DNA from: Mermis nigrescens
Taxonomy: Eukaryota > Nematoda > Enoplea > Mermithida > Mermithidae
Assembly (NCBI GenBank): GCA_036768485.1
Contig: JAVLUZ010000772.1
Coordinates: 139,000-202,999, forward strand
Direction: 5' to 3'
DNA length: 64,000 nt
Shown here one piece after another: positions 59,991 to 64,000 of the stretch. Every line of letters starts with the position of its first letter. Positions within the stretch are counted from its first letter, which is position 1. The notes under the pieces were generated by a model, which made no database searches, was not told the origin of the DNA, and was given only the letters and a program-made list of their open reading frames with translations. The position numbers were made by a program, and so were the translations under genes.

Positions 59991-59992
<2 letters not shown>

Positions 59993-60102
59993 ACTGTATT
60001 TAGGCATTTATTTATTTTATTTTATTTATTTTATTTCATATTTTATTTATTTGTTTATTTTTACTCCTGTCCTGTGTATATGCTTTTTGCTTTTTATGAA
60101 AG

Positions 60103-60192
60103 GGTTGACCTGACGAAAAAAACGGATTTGACTGAAGAAGAAAAGTTGAAGGAAATGGAGCGACTCTCTACTCGTGATTACGACCCCTCAAC
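60103..60192 (+). CDS. RBBP6: RBBP6/SNAMA-like gene, linker exon
   Basis: The 90-bp exon lies between acceptor 'tatgaaag' and donor gtgaga (60193). Its first base completes the Trp codon left by the DWNN exon. The reading 'VDLTKKTDLTEEEKLKEM' continues to 'DYDPS', matching the acidic helix and the DYDP motif that lie between DWNN and the zinc knuckle in animal RBBP6 proteins. It ends in phase 2, which the next exon completes as Thr. The in-frame fit on both sides is the main evidence. The segment has no catalytic role by itself and probably acts as a linker. Confidence 0.88.
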
Positions 60193-61331
60193 GTGAGATT
60201 CTAAAATTTCATATACTTTATTTGATTTGGCGCCGTAGGTTTACAACATTTTAAATAATTCTATTTTATAACCTTGCCTTCGAATGTTTGATTCCTTGAA
60301 AAAACTTCAAAAAATTTGCTTTCTAAAGAGTTTTTTGGCGATATTTTTGACCCTGAAAGTGTCAAATTTTTGGATTTTATGGACTCATTTTTTGATATTC
60401 CTGTTCAATTTACTCGATTTTTTGATATTTTCTCGAAATTTTATATTTTTATGTCTAGGAAAAAAGAGCATACCCAAAATCGCAAAAAATTGTATTTGTT
60501 ACGCAAACCCATAGTCTTTGAGCCCAAAAATTCGTATTAGAAAAAGTTTTGGCAAAACGCGCCTATAATTACCAATGTTTTATTTCAAATTCTTGAATTT
60601 CGGATTCCCAAAGTCTAAATACCCAAAAAAAATTTGCCTTCACCCCACGTTTTTTTGTATTCGGCAAATTTCCCGATGTGCAAAGACTTTTCCGGACCGT
60701 CTTTGTACGTGTACAACGATTTTCGGGAAGGCAAAAACTGTAAAAAGTTCGAAATTCCCAAAAATTTTCGGCGCTTTGCCAAATTTTTTGATGCTTCGCG
60801 CCGTTTTTAGACAATTTATAGTATTTTTTCTCGTCAGAGGCCCTGAATTAGTTAAACTACTCAATGAAGGTCGAAAAACCTTGTTTTACCGCACTAAAAG
60901 CGCTAATGTATCATGTTTTAGCAGGCACGTAGCTCTGGGGGAATGGAGATGGAGGTGGGTTCGGACCCCCAAAATTCAGAAAAATCGGAAAAATAGGACT
61001 TTTAAACGTTATTTTGTGCTATTTTTGCCTTTTCGGGCTTAGTCCCCAAAATTGGTGTTGTCCCCTCAAAATAGGACGGCCAGTTACGTGCCTGTATTTT
61101 AGTACACAAAAATTAGGATGTACAAAATATACAAAGATTCTTGGGACCATCCCTGTAATATATTACAAAGGGTACTTTTACAAAAAAAACACTGTTCACC
61201 CATATGGATGGCCAAAAACATTTTCGAATCTATAATTCTTAGATTCCCATATTGTGTATACTTTTTTACCTGGTTTATCTAATTGCAATTTAATTTATAT
61301 GATATAATTAATTAATTAATTATTTTCTAAG
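60193..61331 (+). other. Second intron of the RBBP6-like gene, with families C and D
   Basis: The intron runs from gtgaga to 'tattttctaag'. It holds a family C copy (about 60320-60490) and a family D copy (about 60650-61170: 'gatgtgcaaagacttttccg', 'accgtctttgtacgtgtaca', 'tagttaaactactca'). Confidence 0.75.
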
Positions 61332-61440
61332 GTTTGTGCGACGAAGAGCCGTCATGTCGGGCCCTGCTCCGCTTCACTATATTTGCAGCAGGTGCAATCA
61401 AAGTGGCCATTGGATCTCTGATTGTCCTTTGCTAATGATG
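61332..61440 (+). CDS. RBBP6: RBBP6/SNAMA-like gene, zinc-knuckle exon (3' end uncertain)
   Basis: Starting with g, which completes Thr, it reads 'FVRRRAVMSGPAPLHYIC'. The knuckle CX2CX4HX4C is Cys at 61384 and 61393, His at 61408 and Cys at 61423, with 'SGHWISDCP' as in insect and human RBBP6. The RING finger should follow in later exons outside this window. The 3' boundary is unclear: no GT donor lies where the family has one ('cctttgctaatgatgg'), and the frame would run to a stop at 61477. A related sequence 320 bp on (61735-61790) has 'actttggtaataatgaca' with a proper GT at the same place. Confidence 0.85.
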
Positions 61441-62225
61441 GCATTTTATTCTTTTCTAAAAAATAAATATTTGATTTGAAAATTTGAAAATCGATAATTG
61501 AAAATTAGAAGATTAAAAGTTAAAATTATTGATTTAAAATTGTTTTTTATTACTTAGTTTTGAGCTAATTTTAGTCATTTTTTAAGGTTTATAATTTAAA
61601 CGGCTTTACACGTCTCTAATTAACATAGTTTTTCCTGTTTTTTCACCGATATTGATGGATTTGAGCACTGACTATTTTTATTGGCACTGAGTCGAGCTAA
61701 AAATGTCATTATTATTGCCAAAAGGTAAATAACTGATTCGGTCTGTGATTGTACTTTGGTAATAATGACATTTTATTTTTCTATAAGCTTATTGTTTGGG
61801 TTTGAGCTAATTTTTAAGAATTTAAAAAAATATCCTACAAAGCAAACGTAGCATGCTCCTAATAAATTAACAGAACAAATGTGGGATTTAGTTTTTTTTG
61901 GAGAGTAAACTTTTTCTCATTAGCTCAGCGAGTTAATTGTATAATAAAGTTTTTTTATGCTAGTTTTTCTACTAATTTTATTAATTTAATTTTGTACGCC
62001 TGCATCTGTATTAAAAAATTTTAAACAATATTTCTACATCTTTTAATTATTCGACTCTTGTTTCATATTTTTTTGGAATAAAAAATAAACTACCATTGAA
62101 GTAGCATTTTTAACAGTAAAACGACGAGCTTCCTGAAATTAACAATTTTTTTATTCTCCATACTTTTTCCTTAATTTTTTCATAAATCTTTGTAATAATT
62201 GACGGATTTGATTTAAAATTGAACT
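61441..62225 (+). other. Intron-like AT-rich DNA with a partial duplication of the exon end
   Basis: 61727-61785 resembles 61405-61460 ('tctgattgt.ctttg.taat', 'gatgacattttattttt'). Both are followed by 'gagctaattttta'. This suggests a tandem duplication that spans the exon end. Confidence 0.5.
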
Positions 62226-62232
62226 AAGTACA
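62226..62232. repeat. Candidate target duplication, left (aagtaca)
   Basis: It reads aagtaca, repeated at 63896-63902 just outside the other end of the foldback element. With one mismatch the match extends to 9 bp. Confidence 0.6.
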
Positions 62233-63895
62233 CGTGTGCGGAAAATTGCTCGCTAACAATTGCTCGAGAACAATTGCTCGCCAACAATTGCTCGCTCCAG
62301 CAATAGCTCGCCCAGCAATTGCTCGCCCAGCTATTGCTCGCCCAGCAATTGCTCGCCCAGCATCGTCACCAGTAATGCCTCGCCTAGCAATTGCTCGCCC
62401 AGCAATTGCTCGCCCAGCAATTGCTCGCCCAGCAATTGCTCGCCCAGCAATTGCTCGCCCAGCAATTGCTCGCCCAGCAATTGCTCGCCCAACAATTGCT
62501 CGCCCAGCAATTGCTCGCCCAGCAATCTGCTCGCCCAGCAATTTCTCGCCCAGCAATTTCTCGCTCAGCAATTGCTCGCCCAGCAATTGCTCGTCCAGCA
62601 ATTGCTCGCCCAGCAATTGCTCGCCCAACAATTGCTCGCTCAGCAATTGCTCGCCAACTATTGTTCGCCAACTATTGCTCGCCTAGCAATTGCTCGCCAA
62701 ATGATTGCTCGACGAACAATTGCTCGCTTAACGATTGCTCGCCAATCACCAACAATTGGTAGCCGAACGATAACTTGCTGAGCTATTGCTCGCCAGTGAA
62801 TTGATCACATGGGAATCGCTCCCTAAGCATTGTTGCTTCTCATTTCTTCGAATCAGCAATTGTCATTCTACTATATTGGAATCATATACGCTATAAAGAT
62901 GGAAGTGCGTTCCTTCCAAAATTCGACCGTTCCCGGATCTTGTAATGATCCGGTCTGAACAAAATATGTGTAATTAAGTACAATTTAGTTCTGCTGTGAT
63001 CGGGAAAATTTCCGACTTGAATTACGTTGCTTCAATGATCAGCTTGTAACTGATCGAACGAATTGATAAAACTTAAATGCATTCTCGACTAATCACAGGT
63101 GATTGGCGAACAATCGCCTGGCGGTGGCGAGCACCTGTCGACTTTATTGAGTGCATTAAAACTGAAAATTAAGATTGAACGAATTAAAATTCATTTTAGT
63201 ACACTAAAAATGAATACTTTCAAACTGAAACTACTGCTTCTTCTCTCTTTCCTACCAAAAACGAAACAATCTGTACATAGAAAAATGTATGAGCGCAAAT
63301 GTATGCAACATCACAGCAGAACTGAATTGTACTTAATTATACCATTTTGTTCACACCGGATGATTACAAGATCCGGGGCGGTCGATTTTTGGAGTTAACA
63401 CACCTTCCATTTTTATAGCGTGATTTCGATATAGAATGACAATTGCTGATTCAAATAAACGAGAAGCAATAATGCCCTGGGAGCGGTCCCCATGTGATCA
63501 ATTCACTGGCGAGCAATTGCTCAGCAAGTAATCGTATGGCTACAATTGCTGGTGATTGGCGAGCAATTGTTTGGCGAGCAATATGCTGGGCGAGCAATTG
63601 CTGGGCGAGCAATTGCTGGGCGAGCAATTGCTGGGCGAGCAATTGCTGGGCGAGCAATTGCTGGGCGAGCAATTGCTGGGCGAGCAATTGCTGGGCGAGC
63701 AATTGCTGGGCGAGCAATTGCTGGGCGAGCAATTGCTGGGCGAGCAATTGCTGGGCGAGCAATTGCTGGGCGAGCAATTGCTGGGCGAGCAATTGCTCGG
63801 CGAGCAATTGCTGGGTGAGCAATTGCTAGGCGCAGCAATTGTTGGCGAGCAATTGTTCTCGAGCAATTGTTGGCGAGCAATTTTCCGGTAATCCC
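62233..63895. mobile_element. Foldback element with 15-bp tandem-repeat arms
   Basis: The left arm (62240-62765) is an array of the 15-mer gctcgcccagcaatt with variants at the outer end. The right arm (63520-63887) is the exact inverse, gctgggcgagcaatt. Inside the arrays the inversion continues through unique DNA. 'ccagtgaattgatcacatgg', 'gaatcagcaattgtcattct', 'ccggatcttgtaat' and 'taattaagtacaatt' on the left all reappear reversed on the right, ending near 63000 and 63310. A central unshared 310 bp remains. Both outer ends read 'ggaaaattgctcgc'. Since 15 is a multiple of 3, the arrays are open in several frames and produce artefactual repeat proteins. Confidence 0.93.
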
Positions 63896-63902
63896 AAGTA
63901 CA

Positions 63903-64000
63903 TAAGATTCCAACTCCGAATAAATGAATACAATAAATAATTTTGTTATTTATTATTATTACATACCACGCATGCACAACATCGGAATTTGGGGGGGGAC
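63903..64000. other. Flanking DNA, no feature
   Basis: This is AT-rich DNA ending in a G run at the window edge. Confidence 0.4.

Larger units (their letters stand above)
48705..60102 (+). other. 11.4-kb intron of the RBBP6-like gene
   Basis: The intron starts gtgaga and ends 'tttttatgaaag'. It holds copies of repeat families A, C, D and E, the hAT-like element, the 60-bp-unit foldback element and two microsatellites. A candidate small exon at 51176-51215 has splice-like ends, but including it would shift the frame, so I exclude it. Confidence 0.75.

Noticed and set aside
59777..60007. Minus-strand open frame with Tyr/Ile repeats
   Set aside because: It is another (AT)n translation.
62224..62781. 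Several overlapping open frames of 60-173 codons with perfect amino-acid repeats on both strands
   Set aside because: They come from a 15-bp tandem array, which stays open in many frames. There is no independent coding evidence.
62233..63895. CRISPR array
   Set aside because: The units are directly contiguous 15-mers without spacers, and the context is a eukaryotic foldback element.
63451..63977. Repeat-protein frames in the right array
   Set aside because: The cause is the same as in the left arm, which is the inverse of this sequence.

Overview
This window looks like nuclear DNA from an invertebrate animal. It is AT-rich, intron- and repeat-dominated, and contains no bacterial operons. 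The only host gene I can support is an RBBP6/SNAMA-type gene on the plus strand, with three exons at 48432-48704, 60103-60192 and 61332 onward. They encode the ubiquitin-like DWNN domain, a linker and a CCHC zinc knuckle. Their phases match across two introns, the first about 11.4 kb long and packed with repeats. The first exon has a splice acceptor only 10 bases before its ATG. That pattern is common where spliced-leader trans-splicing occurs, as in nematodes. Three TTAGGC-like units near 47530 point weakly the same way, but I do not name a species.

Layout. 1-15140 is gene-poor DNA with dispersed repeats, a foldback element (6762-7306) and several copies of a repeat I call family A. 15140-47192 is a nest of mobile elements. 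It starts with a TIR element carrying a tRNA-like core (15140-15706). Next is a 27.4-kb LTR retrotransposon of the Ty3/Gypsy type (15711-43118), flanked by TAAT on both sides and inserted at the very end of a second, larger TIR element (43119-47192). The Gypsy copy holds gag (CCHC knuckle), protease, reverse transcriptase, RNase H and integrase, all broken. It also has an unrecognised extra region after integrase (27741-31051) and a 357-codon open Gln/Arg-rich frame (40181-41251). It has been opened twice: by a 3.4-kb block between protease and RT (21131-24570), and by a 9.2-kb block (31052-40210).

The 9.2-kb block is bounded on both sides by Penelope-like element (PLE) 3' ends pointing outward, with a 12-base target duplication. 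Its right half is an apparently intact PLE: ORF1 and a 687-aa RT/GIY-YIG ORF2 overlap by ATGA, and pseudo-LTRs carry a tRNA-like sequence and a hammerhead-like core. Its left half is a 5'-truncated inverted copy, followed by a TIR element with about 170-bp ends, a diverged tandem repeat tract and an unassigned GC-richer piece.

47193-64000 holds the RBBP6 exons and intronic repeats. These include a hAT-like nonautonomous element with a perfect 8-bp duplication (52886-53693), a foldback element built of about 60-bp units (58653-59577), repeat families C, D and E, and a foldback element whose arms are 15-bp tandem arrays (62233-63895).

The most unusual theme is the number of inverted-repeat elements whose arms are assembled from short tandem modules (7, 15 or about 60 bp). 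Nesting gives relative ages: TIR elements, then Gypsy, then PLE.
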